Origin: Thiomicrorhabdus sp. Milos-T2 | GTDB taxonomy: Bacteria > Pseudomonadota > Gammaproteobacteria > Thiomicrospirales > Thiomicrospiraceae | Length of the DNA stretch: 64,000 nt | NCBI RefSeq assembly: GCF_000702325.1 | Contig: NZ_KL370891.1 | Span: forward strand, 1 to 64,000 | Reading direction: 5' to 3' | In this document: piece after piece, positions 36,195 through 45,246 of the stretch | Numbering within the stretch: position 1 is the stretch's first letter | How the letters are laid out: each line of letters opens with the position of its first letter | Made by a program: the position numbers and the translations under genes | The notes under the pieces: model-generated | What the model was told of the DNA's origin: nothing | Databases searched by the model: none | The model's input: only the letters and a program-made list of their open reading frames with translations

Positions 36195-36938
36195 ATGCTT
36201 AAAATTGGGTTGCTGATTATTGGTGATGAGGTATTGTCGGGGAAGCGCCAAGATAAACATCTTGCTCAAGCTAATTCATTATTACAGCCAAGAGGTTTGG
36301 CGGTTAATTGGGTAAAAATTGTAGGCGATGAACCGGATTTTTTAGTGCAAACGCTTAAAGAAAGCTTTAAGAGTGATACGGTGGTATTTAGTTTTGGTGG
36401 CATTGGCGCGACGCCAGATGATCGCACTCGCCAAAGCGCTGCGCAAGCGTTGAATTTACCGATTGAACGCCACCCTCAAGCCGTTGCTGAGATAGAAGCT
36501 CAGTTTGGTGAAGAAGCTTATCCACAAAGAATTCACATGGCAGAATATCCAAAAGGGGCTGAAATTATTCCTAATTTTTATAATCGTGTACCTGGCTTTT
36601 CAATTCAAAATCATCATTTTATGCCAGGCTTTCCCATGATGGCTAAACCAATGATGGAATGGGTGTTAAACCATTATTATTGTGACTATTTTCAAAGTCC
36701 AACCATAGAAAAAGGTATAAAAATTCAGAATGGACAAGAATCAGACTGGATAGAGTTTATGGAACTGTTTGAAAAGCAATTTCCCTCTCTTAGACTGTTT
36801 AGCTTGCCCAGTATTCATAAAGATGAAACTCGAACCATTGATCTAGGTGTAGAGGGTTTAGAGGTCGATGTGTTGCAAGGCTATAAAGCAATTATTGAAG
36901 AAGCGAATGCTAGAAAGGCTGATTGGAAACCTTTGTAA
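36195..36938 (+). CDS. CinA N-terminal-like molybdopterin-binding domain protein
   Basis: MoaB/Mog-fold protein resembling the N-terminal half of CinA: LLIIGDEVLSGKRQDKH, the FSFGGIGATPDDRT nucleotide-binding loop and PGFPMM. 247 residues, without the C-terminal CinA deamidase domain. Such stand-alone proteins are widespread; the substrate is unclear. Preceded by AAAGGAATTTGTCCT. It is followed by a tandem-repeat hairpin. Confidence 0.85.
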   Translation: MLKIGLLIIGDEVLSGKRQDKHLAQANSLLQPRGLAVNWVKIVGDEPDFLVQTLKESFKSDTVVFSFGGIGATPDDRTRQSAAQALNLPIERHPQAVAEIEAQFGEEAYPQRIHMAEYPKGAEIIPNFYNRVPGFSIQNHHFMPGFPMMAKPMMEWVLNHYYCDYFQSPTIEKGIKIQNGQESDWIEFMELFEKQFPSLRLFSLPSIHKDETRTIDLGVEGLEVDVLQGYKAIIEEANARKADWKPL

Positions 36939-36959
36939 ATAAGCAGATTGTTTTAATGC

Positions 36960-37138
36960 ACCACGAAGACACGAAGACACGAAGACACGAAGAGTTAGAA
37001 GGGTTAGAAGGGTTAGAAGGGTTAGAAGGGTTAGAAGGGTTAGAATATAAAAAAGTTCATCTAAAAAGTAAAAGCTATTTAATCGTTTTTTTGTCTTTCT
37101 TCTGTTTCAAAAACTTCGTGCCTTCGTGTCTTCGTGGT
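36960..37138. repeat. Hairpin element with 8-bp and 9-bp tandem repeats
   Basis: 25-bp inverted ends starting ACCACGAAGACACG (36960-36984) and ending TTCGTGTCTTCGTGGT (37114-37138), one mismatch. Inside the left arm are four tandem CACGAAGA units (36962-36993), followed by five GTTAGAAGG units (36994-37038) and a partial sixth. Any reading frame through it is just repeated Gly-Leu-Glu and is not taken as a gene. It separates the CinA-like gene from the flavoprotein gene. Confidence 0.85.
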
Positions 37139-37163
37139 CAAAATCAAAATTAAAAGAGTATGT

Positions 37164-38348
37164 ATGTCTAATACCCCTCAAAAGTGGGATGTCATTATTA
37201 TTGGCGCAGGGGCTTCTGGCCTAATGTGTGCGGCTACGGCTGGTTATCAGAATAAGTCTGTTTTGGTTATTGACCATGCACCTAAAGCGGCCGCTAAAAT
37301 TCGTATTTCTGGCGGAGGTAAGTGCAACTTTACCAATATTGAGGTTACTCCCAATCATTTTATTTGTCAGAATCCCCATTTTGTAAAATCCGCTTTATCG
37401 CGTTATCCATCTTCTGCTTTTATTGAACTGGTAGAACGCCATGGTCTAGACTTTGAAGAGCGCGAGCTAGGTAAGTTATTCTGTAAACAACGCGCTTCAG
37501 ATTTAATTCAAATTTTACGCACAGAATGCGACTGGGCGGGTGCGGAAGTTTTAACGCATTGTGATTTAAGCCAAGTAGAATTTATTAACAATCAATACCG
37601 CATCCATACATCGCAAGGTTGCTTTACGGCAGATAAACTTGTTGTTGCCACAGGAGCGCTATCGTTTCCTAAACTCAAAGCTACTGGGGTTGGATATGAT
37701 ATTGCCAAACAGTTTGATATAAACGTGATTGCCACTTCACCAGGCCTGGTACCTTTGGTGTTTGAGGGTAAATGGCAAGAGCGAATTAGTGCATTGAGTG
37801 GTTTGGCTTTAGAAGTAAATGTTTCATGTGAAACCCACGCCTTCAATGAAGCTATTCTGTTTACTCATAATGGATTAAGTGGGCCAGGCATATTACAAAT
37901 ATCTAACTACTGGCAACGAGGTAAAACCATTCAAATTGACTTATTACCAGGCCTGGTAGTCTTGGATGAACTTAAGGCATTAAAAAAATCAGGGCAATCA
38001 ATTCAGAAGTGGCTTAATCAATATTGGCCAAAACGATTTACCCAGGCCTGGTTAGAATGGTTTCCCATTGAAAATCAACTTTCAAATCTTACCGATGAAG
38101 CCCTTGCTGATTATGCAGAGCATATACAAAACTGGACACTTTACCCGAGTGATACCGCAGGGTATGACAAGGCCGAAGTGACATTGGGAGGGGTGGATAC
38201 TGATGAAGTATCGTCCAAAACCTTTGAATCCAAAAAACAACCAGGCCTGTTTTTTATCGGTGAAGTATTGGATGTTACGGGGCATTTAGGTGGCTATAAC
38301 TTTCAATGGGCATGGGCGTCTGCGGTGGCTTGTGGGTTGTCTTTGTAG
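37164..38348 (+). CDS. HI0933/YhiN-type FAD flavoprotein
   Basis: NAD(P)/FAD-dependent oxidoreductase of the BaiN/HI0933 family. N-terminal FAD fold IIIGAGASGLMCAATA, the family motif ISGGGKCNFTN and the C-terminal GYNFQWAWASAVACG. Start set at ATG 37164 (MSNTPQKWD), preceded by AAAAGAG; upstream codons belong to the repeat element. About 394 residues. The physiological substrate is unknown. It carries four palindrome copies (37740, 37947, 38042 exact; 38241 near). The last 52 bases are duplicated at 39392-39443. Confidence 0.92.
   Translation: MSNTPQKWDVIIIGAGASGLMCAATAGYQNKSVLVIDHAPKAAAKIRISGGGKCNFTNIEVTPNHFICQNPHFVKSALSRYPSSAFIELVERHGLDFEERELGKLFCKQRASDLIQILRTECDWAGAEVLTHCDLSQVEFINNQYRIHTSQGCFTADKLVVATGALSFPKLKATGVGYDIAKQFDINVIATSPGLVPLVFEGKWQERISALSGLALEVNVSCETHAFNEAILFTHNGLSGPGILQISNYWQRGKTIQIDLLPGLVVLDELKALKKSGQSIQKWLNQYWPKRFTQAWLEWFPIENQLSNLTDEALADYAEHIQNWTLYPSDTAGYDKAEVTLGGVDTDEVSSKTFESKKQPGLFFIGEVLDVTGHLGGYNFQWAWASAVACGLSL
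37740..37749. repeat. CCAGGCCTGG palindrome in the flavoprotein gene (1)
   Basis: Exact copy, read as Ser-Pro-Gly-Leu-Val. Confidence 0.85.
37947..37956. repeat. CCAGGCCTGG palindrome in the flavoprotein gene (2)
   Basis: Exact copy within TACCAGGCCTGGTA, read as Leu-Pro-Gly-Leu-Val. Confidence 0.85.
38042..38051. repeat. CCAGGCCTGG palindrome in the flavoprotein gene (3)
   Basis: Exact copy in a different frame, read as Thr-Gln-Ala-Trp. This shows the DNA sequence, not the peptide, is conserved. Confidence 0.85.
38241..38249. repeat. Near-match CCAGGCCTG in the flavoprotein gene (4)
   Basis: Nine of ten bases, read as Gln-Pro-Gly-Leu-Phe. Confidence 0.6.
38297..38348. repeat. 52-bp direct repeat, gene-end copy
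   Basis: The last 52 bases of the flavoprotein gene including its TAG. The same sequence with two mismatches recurs at 39392-39443, so the two copies bracket a 1.04-kb segment with the phosphatase gene. Confidence 0.85.
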
Positions 38349-38501
38349 ATGTGTGAAAAAACAATAAAGTTTGTCTGGTCATTGTGCCCAAAAACCAACA
38401 GCTAGAAGTCGAAGCCTTTTTCGAGAGTTTTTTATCTGCCTGCTATGATTCGTAATGTTGTACTATTAAAAACCGAAATTAACTATCAACTGGAACAGTA
38501 A

Positions 38502-39137
38502 ATGAAACCAAAAAGAATTATCTTGGTGAGACACGGGCAATCAGAAGGCAATGAAGATAGCCTTAACTATGAAACGGTTCCGGATTATGCCTTAAACCTA
38601 ACCCCTAAAGGTAAAGAACAGGCCATTGGTGCAGGAAAAGAGATTCTTTCAATTATAGGCGATGGTAAAGTTCAAGCCTACATATCGCCCTACTACCGAA
38701 CACGCCAAACCTACAATGGGATTGAATCGGTATTGCAAAAGAGAATATCTGGTTGCAATGAAGACCCAAGAATTAGAGAGCAAGATTGGGGACACCTACG
38801 TCATCCTGATGATAGTCGACTACTTGTCCAAGAGAGAAACCAATACAGCTTGTTTTATTACCGTATGAAAGACGGTGAATCGGGCGCGGATGTTTACGAT
38901 AGAGTTAGCGTTTTTTTTGAAACACTGTATCGAGATTTTAAGAAAGAGAATTACCCTGAAAACACCCTGTTGGTGACACATGGTATGACATTAAGAATAT
39001 TTTTAATGCGCTGGTTACATTGGACTGTTGAAGAGTATGAAAGTTTAGAAAACCCACATAATTGCCAAGTTTTAGTGATGGAAATGAGTGATGAAGGTAA
39101 ATATAAACTGATAACACCACTCAAGAAACGCCAATAA
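38502..39137 (+). CDS. Histidine phosphatase (phosphoglycerate mutase-like) protein
   Basis: Member of the histidine phosphatase superfamily: the nucleophilic His in IILVRHGQSEGNE (RHG motif, ~11-13) and the second catalytic His in LLVTHGMTLRIF. 211 residues, cytoplasmic. The substrate is not evident; family members act on phospho-sugars, nucleotides or proteins. It sits between two direct copies of the neighbouring gene's end, which suggests arrival on an inserted segment. Confidence 0.85.
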   Translation: MKPKRIILVRHGQSEGNEDSLNYETVPDYALNLTPKGKEQAIGAGKEILSIIGDGKVQAYISPYYRTRQTYNGIESVLQKRISGCNEDPRIREQDWGHLRHPDDSRLLVQERNQYSLFYYRMKDGESGADVYDRVSVFFETLYRDFKKENYPENTLLVTHGMTLRIFLMRWLHWTVEEYESLENPHNCQVLVMEMSDEGKYKLITPLKKRQ

Positions 39138-39245
39138 ATCTAATTGATTCTGCCTCCAAATTATTTTAATTTAAGAGTTAATGAAAAAAACAGGGGTCTG
39201 TTTTTAGGCCTCATTCATTTAATTTAAAGGGGGTCAGCTTAGAAT

Positions 39246-39390
39246 GAGTAAAAGGGGTCAGTACCCTTTAATTTATTTATTTCAGAGTAAAAGGGGTCAG
39301 TACCCTTTAATTTATTTATTTCATATAACGTATTGAAAATAAACAGTAAATGTAGTTTTTGGCAATCAAAAGGGTACTGACCCCTTTTAC
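39246..39390. repeat. GGGGTCAGTACCC repeat cluster
   Basis: Two direct 38-39-bp units starting GAGTAAAAGGGGTCAGTACC (39246-39284, 39285-39322) and one inverted copy (39367-39390), able to form a long hairpin. Similar GGGGTCAG repeats accompany REP-type transposases in other genomes (recollection, not checked), but no transposase is present. The rest of 39138-39574 holds only the 52-bp duplicated gene end and the leader of the next gene. Confidence 0.8.
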
Positions 39391-39391
39391 C

Positions 39392-39443
39392 TAACTTTCA
39401 ATGGGCATGGGCGTCTGCGGTGGCTTGTGGGTTATCCTTGTAG
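39392..39443. repeat. 52-bp direct repeat, distal copy
   Basis: Duplicate of the end of the flavoprotein gene (38297-38348) with two changes near the stop. It has no reading context of its own and looks like one border of an insertion. Confidence 0.85.
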
Positions 39444-39574
39444 GTAAAATTGGTGGTTTTTTAAAATTTCGAATTATCTGACTTTTTCTTGTCTAAATGG
39501 TCTTTAAATTTTTGTTTTACAAGACGTTATAATACAGCGACTTAAAATGAATTAATGATAGAAGCTTTATAACA

Positions 39575-40024
39575 ATGAACTTACTAAACTTAGATGTAGC
39601 ACAACGTGCCCCTTTTGCCAGAATTGCTGCAGGATTGATTCGCGATAAGGGAATTGACCCCCGTGAGATATTTTTAAACGTACTTGAAAGCCAAGAAGCC
39701 CCTGAGATGAACTATTGGATGACCATGGTATTGGTGCAAGAACATTTTGTTTCTGCTCAGCAAGAAGTTGCTAAAGATGCCGCCGGTGAAGTAGTAAAAC
39801 CGCTGCAAGCTGCTTGCTTAATGCAAAATGTGGGTATGGTTGCCGCTTTATTAGAACTGGGAGGGTTTAAAGGTAGCGTAACAGATAGAGAGTATCAGTT
39901 AACCGCTCGCATTGCTTCTCAACATGAAGATCAAGCTATATTGGGTTTATTAATGAAATACGCTCAAGATAAAGATCTACTAGAGCCTTTTATGCGTTCT
40001 TTGCAAGGTTCGACATTGCAATAA
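39575..40024 (+). CDS. Unknown 149-residue protein
   Basis: Not recognised. A soluble helical protein starting MNLLNLDVAQRAPFARIAAG, with no signal peptide. Repeated features such as VLVQEHFVSAQQEV and MVAALLELGGF suggest an all-helical fold. Transcribed alone upstream of the peroxiredoxin-glutaredoxin gene. The ribosome site is weak (GAAGC, ten bases upstream). Codon use matches the neighbours. Confidence 0.65.
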   Translation: MNLLNLDVAQRAPFARIAAGLIRDKGIDPREIFLNVLESQEAPEMNYWMTMVLVQEHFVSAQQEVAKDAAGEVVKPLQAACLMQNVGMVAALLELGGFKGSVTDREYQLTARIASQHEDQAILGLLMKYAQDKDLLEPFMRSLQGSTLQ

Positions 40025-40239
40025 AAGCAAATGGATTCATCCTTGGTTTACCTGCGCTATCTCACTTCTATTGCAGGCGAATTACTGATGATAGTTAAAA
40101 GCTATCAACTTGGTTAAAACAATCAATTTCCTTTATTAAAAAATATTCCGTAAACTAGTCAGCAAGTTAACGAACAACTCGTTAAAAAATTTAATCAACG
40201 ATTGAACAATGTGCAAACTTGTTCTTCTAGGAGTAAAAA

Positions 40240-40977
40240 ATGGCATTAGTAAATAAAGAAGGTCAAAACGTTCCAGCAGCAGTCTTCCGTACTCGTCAAA
40301 ACGATGAGTGGGTAAATGTAACAACAGATGAGATTTTTAAAGGTAAGACAGTCGTTGTATTCTCTCTACCTGGTGCATTTACACCAACTTGTTCTTCAAG
40401 TCACTTACCGCGCTTTAATGAGCTAGCACCGGTATTTGCTGCAAATGGCGTAGATGAGATTGTTTGTATGTCTGTAAACGATACGTTTGTTATGAATGCT
40501 TGGGCAGAAGATCAAGAGTCTGACAATGTTACCCTAATCCCTGATGGTAACGGAGAGTTTACCGATGGTATGGGGATGTTAGTTGACAAAACTGACCTTG
40601 GTTTTGGAATGCGTTCGTGGCGTTATTCTATGTTGGTAAAAGATGGTGTTATCGACAAAATGTTTATTGAACCAGAAGTTGACGGCGACCCGTTTGAAGT
40701 TTCTGATGCAGACACCATGTTGAACTACATTAACCCAGAAGCTAAACCTCCACGTTTTGCGACTATCTTCACTAAGCCTGGTTGCCCATTCTGCTTAAAA
40801 GCCAAAGCGCTATTATCAGATAACGGTATTAACTATGAAGAAATTACCATTTCTAATCACGGGCCAAGCTCTAAAACATTACGTGCAGTTGCTGCGGCAA
40901 ACACGGTTCCACAAGTGTTTATTGAAGGCGAACACATTGGTGGTTCAGATGATTTAGAAGTGTTTTTAGCGAAGTAA
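40240..40977 (+). CDS. Peroxiredoxin-glutaredoxin fusion (hybrid Prx5)
   Basis: Reduces peroxides with glutathione. The N-terminal Prx5 domain has the peroxidatic Cys in [16 protein letters not shown] (~51); the C-terminal glutaredoxin domain (~166-245) has CPFC (~182-185), TVPQVFI and GGSDDL. This hybrid is known from Haemophilus influenzae. Strong ribosome site AGGAGT. 245 residues. Glutathione reductase follows 150 bases downstream and completes the cycle, though a palindrome and a terminator lie between them. Confidence 0.95.
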   Translation: MALVNKEGQNVPAAVFRTRQNDEWVNVTTDEIFKGKTVVVFSLPGAFTPTCSSSHLPRFNELAPVFAANGVDEIVCMSVNDTFVMNAWAEDQESDNVTLIPDGNGEFTDGMGMLVDKTDLGFGMRSWRYSMLVKDGVIDKMFIEPEVDGDPFEVSDADTMLNYINPEAKPPRFATIFTKPGCPFCLKAKALLSDNGINYEEITISNHGPSSKTLRAVAAANTVPQVFIEGEHIGGSDDLEVFLAK

Positions 40978-41000
40978 TTGAGTGAATTTAAACACGCCGT

Positions 41001-41026
41001 AAAACTTACCAGGCCTGGTAAGTTTT
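41001..41026. repeat. Intergenic CCAGGCCTGG palindrome, 26 bp
   Basis: Perfect 26-bp palindrome AAAACTTACCAGG/CCTGGTAAGTTTT, 23 bases after the peroxiredoxin stop; among the longest uninterrupted copies. Confidence 0.9.
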
Positions 41027-41057
41027 AGGCTAGAATAATCTGCAATGATTATTTTAA

Positions 41058-41094
41058 AGAGCCGATAATGATAACTCGCTATCGGCTTTTTTTA
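41058..41094 (+). terminator. Rho-independent terminator before gor
   Basis: Stem AGCCGATA/TATCGGCT with a 12-base loop and then seven T. It ends the peroxiredoxin-glutaredoxin transcript, so gor needs its own promoter or readthrough. Confidence 0.85.
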
Positions 41095-41129
41095 TTAGTA
41101 TTAGACTCTTTTTGAGCAAAGGAAAAACC

Positions 41130-42485
41130 ATGAGTTTTGATTACGATGTAATTGCAATTGGTGCAGGAAGCGGCGGTTTGTCGGTTGTTGAACGTGCTGC
41201 TGAATATGGTAAAAAATGTGCGGTAGTAGAAGCGAAAAAATTAGGTGGAACCTGTGTAAATATTGGTTGTGTACCTAAAAAAGTAATGTGGTTTGGGGCA
41301 CACATTGCTGAAGCTCTGCGTGATGCACCAGACTTTGGTTTTGATATTGATCAAAAAGGGTTTGATTGGGCAACGCTTGTTGAAAAACGTGAACAATACA
41401 TTAGCAATATTACCACTTGGTACAACGGTTATATGTCTGATAAAGGCGTAGACGTTTTACAAGGTTGGGGAAGTCTGGTTGATAAAAATACGGTTTCAGT
41501 AGATGGTAAAACCTATACCGCTGAGACCATTGTGATTGCTCCAGGTGGTACGCCATTAATTCCACAAGAAACTGAAAATTCTGATTTAGGAATGAGTTCA
41601 GATGGCTTTTTTGCCTTAACTGAACAACCTAAAAAAGTTGCGGTTATCGGTAGTGGTTATATAGCGGTTGAGCTTGCAGGTGTGTTTCAAGCATTAGGTA
41701 CAGATACAACTTTGATTAGCCGTAAAGATTTAGTGTTACGTGGTTTTGATGACATGATTCGAGAAACCTTAACCGATGCTATGTTAGAAAGTGGAATTAC
41801 TAAAGAGTACCATTTTGCCGTTAAAAAGCTTGAACGTGCTGATGATGGCTCTTTGAGTATATACAGTACTGATGGTCAAGAAATTCATGGCTTTGATCAA
41901 GTGGTTTGGGCGGTGGGTCGTACAACATTAATTGAACCTTTAGCTTTAGAAAATGCGGGTCTTTCTGCCAATGGTAGAGGTTTTATTGAAGTTGATGATA
42001 ATCACAAAACGGCGGTAGATAATATCTACGCAATTGGTGATGTGACAGGTCAACCTCAATTAACGCCAGTGGCCATTCGTGCAGGACGTTATTTAGCTGA
42101 ACGTTTATATAATAATAAACCTCATCTCAAATTAGACTTGAGTTCGGTACCTACGGTTATTTTCTCTCACCCACCAGTAGGAACGGTTGGTTTAGCGGAG
42201 CATGATGCTCGTAAAAAATATGGGCATGATAATGTAAACGTCTATTCGTCAAGCTTTACACCAATGCGTTACGCTTTTACTAAGCACCAAATTAAAACCG
42301 CTTTAAAATTGGTGGTGGCCGGTGAAGATGAAAAAGTCGTGGGTATTCACATTGTGGGTGATGGTGCAGATGAAATGTTACAAGGTTTTGCTGTTGCTGT
42401 TCAAATGGGGGCGACTAAAGCCGATTTAGATGCCACTATCGCGATTCACCCTTCAAGTTCTGAAGAGTTAGTGACTATGCGTTAA
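41130..42485 (+). CDS. gor: Glutathione-disulfide reductase
   Basis: Reduces oxidised glutathione with NADPH. Redox motif [13 protein letters not shown] (Cys ~42 and ~47), NADPH-binding [15 protein letters not shown] and the C-terminal [15 protein letters not shown] with the catalytic His. Start at ATG 41130 (MSFDYDV), preceded by AAAGGA; the longer frame from 41112 adds six residues. About 451 residues, the normal length. It works with the hybrid peroxiredoxin encoded upstream. Confidence 0.96.
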   Translation: MSFDYDVIAIGAGSGGLSVVERAAEYGKKCAVVEAKKLGGTCVNIGCVPKKVMWFGAHIAEALRDAPDFGFDIDQKGFDWATLVEKREQYISNITTWYNGYMSDKGVDVLQGWGSLVDKNTVSVDGKTYTAETIVIAPGGTPLIPQETENSDLGMSSDGFFALTEQPKKVAVIGSGYIAVELAGVFQALGTDTTLISRKDLVLRGFDDMIRETLTDAMLESGITKEYHFAVKKLERADDGSLSIYSTDGQEIHGFDQVVWAVGRTTLIEPLALENAGLSANGRGFIEVDDNHKTAVDNIYAIGDVTGQPQLTPVAIRAGRYLAERLYNNKPHLKLDLSSVPTVIFSHPPVGTVGLAEHDARKKYGHDNVNVYSSSFTPMRYAFTKHQIKTALKLVVAGEDEKVVGIHIVGDGADEMLQGFAVAVQMGATKADLDATIAIHPSSSEELVTMR

Positions 42486-42549
42486 TAACTAAAATATTTA
42501 GCGTAAAAACTAAGTTTTGTATACTTAGATTTATTGCATTCATTTTATA

Positions 42550-42586
42550 AAAAGGTCAAATACCGTTTGGTATTTGGCCTTTTTTA
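42550..42586. terminator. Terminator between gor and the GGDEF/EAL gene
   Basis: Stem AAAGGTCAAATACC/GGTATTTGGCCTTT with a short loop, then six T on the plus strand and A-rich DNA before it, so it can act for both convergent genes. Confidence 0.9.
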
Positions 42587-42626
42587 TTAGCTGAAGTTAG
42601 AGAAAGTTTTTATTTCACAGTATCAA

Positions 42627-44900
42627 TTATGTAGATTTTGTTTTGATGAAAGTTTCTAAATCGTCAAGGGAGAGTGGCTTTGAGAAGAAATACCCCTGAA
42701 ATAAGTCACATTCAAAATTTGAAAGTTGTTCAAGTTGTTCTTTTAATTCAACGCCTTCAGCCAAAGTATTCATACCAAACTCATTACCAATGTTAATAAT
42801 ATTTTTGACCAACGTTGAATCTTTAGAGTCATCTAAAATATCGTCAACAAACGCTTTGTCTATTTTGAGTTCTTGAATAGGTAGTTGTCTTAATAAACTT
42901 AATGATGAGTAACCCGTACCAAAATCATCTAAAGAGATTGAGATATCTTTTCTACGGAAATGTTCGAGCATTGAAAAGATAAAGTCCATATCTTCAATCA
43001 GAAGAGATTCAGTGATTTCGATGGTAATGTATTTAAAAGGAATGCCACTTTGTTCGATACAAGCTGTAAATTCTTCAAAAAACTGGTCTTGCATAAACTG
43101 TTTAATAGAGACGTTAATGGAGATTTGGAAGTGATGATTCAACCTTTTTTGCAGGACGGACATCTCAGTAAGAGCCATTTCGGTTATATGCTGGCCTAGA
43201 ATTGGCATCATACCAATGTCTTCTGCAACAGAGATGAATTCATCAGGCGGAACAAATCCTAGTCCTTTGCTGTTCCATCTTACTAAACATTCAACGCCAT
43301 GAAGTTTTCCATCTTTATTAACTTGTGGTTGGTAATTTAAATAAATTTCGTTGTTTTCAAGTGCTGTTCTTAGATTGTGTTCTATTTTAGAGACTTTCTG
43401 AGATTTGATTTGTAAATTTTCTGTAAAGACTTCTACCCAATTTTTTCGATTTTTGGCTTCATATAACGCTAAGTCGGCATGACTTAATAAGGTATTTAAA
43501 TTGCAAGAATCCGCGTTTTCTCTTGCGATTCCAATGCTGGCACCAATCGTAAAATTCATTCCATTTATTAAGTAACTTACGCTAAGTGTTTCAATGACTT
43601 GTTTTGCTATATTAAAATCTTGTGGGCTTTTATCAGCCATTACAATAATGAATTCATCGCCACCAAAGCGAATAATATGTAAGGCATGGGCCTTGAATGA
43701 CTTAAGCCTTTTGGAGACCTCTATAAGAAGTTGATCGCCGGTAGAGTGCCCAAAGGTATCATTAATATGCTTAAAGTTATCTAAATCAATAAACATTAGA
43801 CTAATTGTAGTAGCATTCGTTGGTATGCTCTGGTGAAATGCTTGTTTAAGGTAGTAACGGTTGTATAGACCTGTTAATGAGTCATGTTCAACTTGGTCTT
43901 TTAAATGTTTGCGCGCAGTAGATTCATTTATGTGGATACGTCTTACCAGTAAAATTAGCACGGTATGAAATAATATAAATAGAACAACGTAGGTAAGAAT
44001 AGCGTTAATAAAATCATTTCTTGTAGTTAAAAGGGTTTGTTTGACGACAATATAGAGATCATATTTTGAATTATAAATTAAGGCACCCACAATCGGCTCT
44101 TTGGTTAGAGTATCGATGGATTCACCGCTAATAGGAATATTGGGTATTTTAGTTTTAACTTGTTCTAATGTTGGGAGATGGGCGTTAAGTAGGTTTTTGT
44201 CGACTGATTTTCTAGCTTCTTTGGACATAGGTTCAAGATAAACTTTTGAAAATAAGGTTAGGTCAATACCGTTCACAAAGGTGCGATAGAAATTTCGTGC
44301 ATTGATAATGGTTAAGTTAGTCTCAGCTTGTTTTGAAATGCCAACTAATTTGTTTAAATCTTCTACTTTTACCCCAGTAGTCATTACGGCAACAGGGTTG
44401 CCTTGCTCATCACGTAAAGCTTTTCTTAAGGGAATAATCCATTCATTAATAGGTTCAAAATAATAGGTTCTACCGATAACCATATTATGACTGTTAAGAG
44501 CGGCTTGAAAGTCTTCTCTTGTTTCAGGAAGCTCTAAAAGATTGGGTAAATTGGGGACTTCTAAATTGCCACTTACCGCAATAAAATTCCCTTTTATATC
44601 CGCAAGCCCAAATCCCGCGAGGCCTGGTTTGGTTGTACGCATTTGTTTGAGAAGAAAGTGAGCGCGTTGTTTATTCTTATATAGGCCATTTTCAAGCAAA
44701 CGTGAGCCGAGAACATCAAGCAGGAGCTCGTTTTCAGTTAGGCTCGATTCAATACTCTTACTAGCCAGTTTAACATCGGCTTTATTTTTAAAAGACAGGT
44801 TCGTATAGAGCTGAGAATGTTTGGCATAGCCTAATCCCAGCAGCCCAATACAACTGATAAGGAGTATTAAATAATATACTGTCCAAATGTTTTTAGTCAT
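42627..44900 (-). CDS. Cache-GGDEF-EAL c-di-GMP enzyme
   Basis: An N-terminal membrane segment (~7-25), a large periplasmic Cache-like sensor (~30-295), a second membrane segment (~300-322), then GGDEF and EAL domains. GGDEF is intact (RFGGDEFIIVM) but lacks an RxxD inhibitory site. The EAL domain has ECLVRW, SINVSIKQF, IEITESLLI, SLDDFGTGYSS and KIDKAFVDD, so it also looks active. 757 residues. MITE copy D begins 12 bases before the start codon and must supply its leader. A near-match palindrome at 44618 encodes PGLA. Confidence 0.92.
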   Translation of the reverse strand: MTKNIWTVYYLILLISCIGLLGLGYAKHSQLYTNLSFKNKADVKLASKSIESSLTENELLLDVLGSRLLENGLYKNKQRAHFLLKQMRTTKPGLAGFGLADIKGNFIAVSGNLEVPNLPNLLELPETREDFQAALNSHNMVIGRTYYFEPINEWIIPLRKALRDEQGNPVAVMTTGVKVEDLNKLVGISKQAETNLTIINARNFYRTFVNGIDLTLFSKVYLEPMSKEARKSVDKNLLNAHLPTLEQVKTKIPNIPISGESIDTLTKEPIVGALIYNSKYDLYIVVKQTLLTTRNDFINAILTYVVLFILFHTVLILLVRRIHINESTARKHLKDQVEHDSLTGLYNRYYLKQAFHQSIPTNATTISLMFIDLDNFKHINDTFGHSTGDQLLIEVSKRLKSFKAHALHIIRFGGDEFIIVMADKSPQDFNIAKQVIETLSVSYLINGMNFTIGASIGIARENADSCNLNTLLSHADLALYEAKNRKNWVEVFTENLQIKSQKVSKIEHNLRTALENNEIYLNYQPQVNKDGKLHGVECLVRWNSKGLGFVPPDEFISVAEDIGMMPILGQHITEMALTEMSVLQKRLNHHFQISINVSIKQFMQDQFFEEFTACIEQSGIPFKYITIEITESLLIEDMDFIFSMLEHFRRKDISISLDDFGTGYSSLSLLRQLPIQELKIDKAFVDDILDDSKDSTLVKNIINIGNEFGMNTLAEGVELKEQLEQLSNFECDLFQGYFFSKPLSLDDLETFIKTKST
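44618..44627. repeat. Near-match CGAGGCCTGG in the Cache-GGDEF-EAL gene
   Basis: Eight of ten palindrome bases, read on the minus strand as Lys-Pro-Gly-Leu-Ala in the usual frame. Confidence 0.5.
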
Positions 44901-44911
44901 TTAAGCTTCTA

Positions 44912-45115
44912 GAGACCTTTGCACGAGATAGGTGCGAAAGAAAAATGAGGGAAAATTTGCCTGATTGCGGCGGAAAACGCAGGGAATAGCTAGCTATTCG
45001 CAAGTTGTCGCCCAACGGAAGTGCCCTTGGGGTACAACAAAAATCGGGTGAATTTTTACCCTCAAGGGGCACCTAGAACCATTTTTACTCGTGCATACTC
45101 TCGTGCAAAGGTCTC
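44912..45115. repeat. MITE-like element, copy D
   Basis: 204 bp, perfect ends GAGACCTTTGCAC/GTGCAAAGGTCTC and a perfect 5-bp direct repeat TTCTA (44907-44911, 45116-45120). It has the central GAATAGCTAGCTATTC and the CAACGGAAGT/CTTGGGGTAC block of copy B. It lies directly upstream of the Cache-GGDEF-EAL start. Confidence 0.88.
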
Positions 45116-45246
45116 TTCTAATTTGTAATTAAAATTAAATGCAAACCGCTTTCGATTATACAAAAAATATTTAAAATTATATATTAAGGTTTTTTTGCTT
45201 GAGAATAGTTTGAAGAGGGGAGGATATTGAGAGAAGGGGAGGCGTG

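Noticed and set aside
36962-37038. Possible CRISPR-like array
   Set aside because: The units are 8-9 bp in direct tandem without spacers and no cas genes are present; it is a tandem repeat.
36923-37153. 76-residue reading frame with repeated Gly-Leu-Glu
   Set aside because: It is a translation of the tandem-repeat hairpin and overlaps the end of the CinA-like gene.
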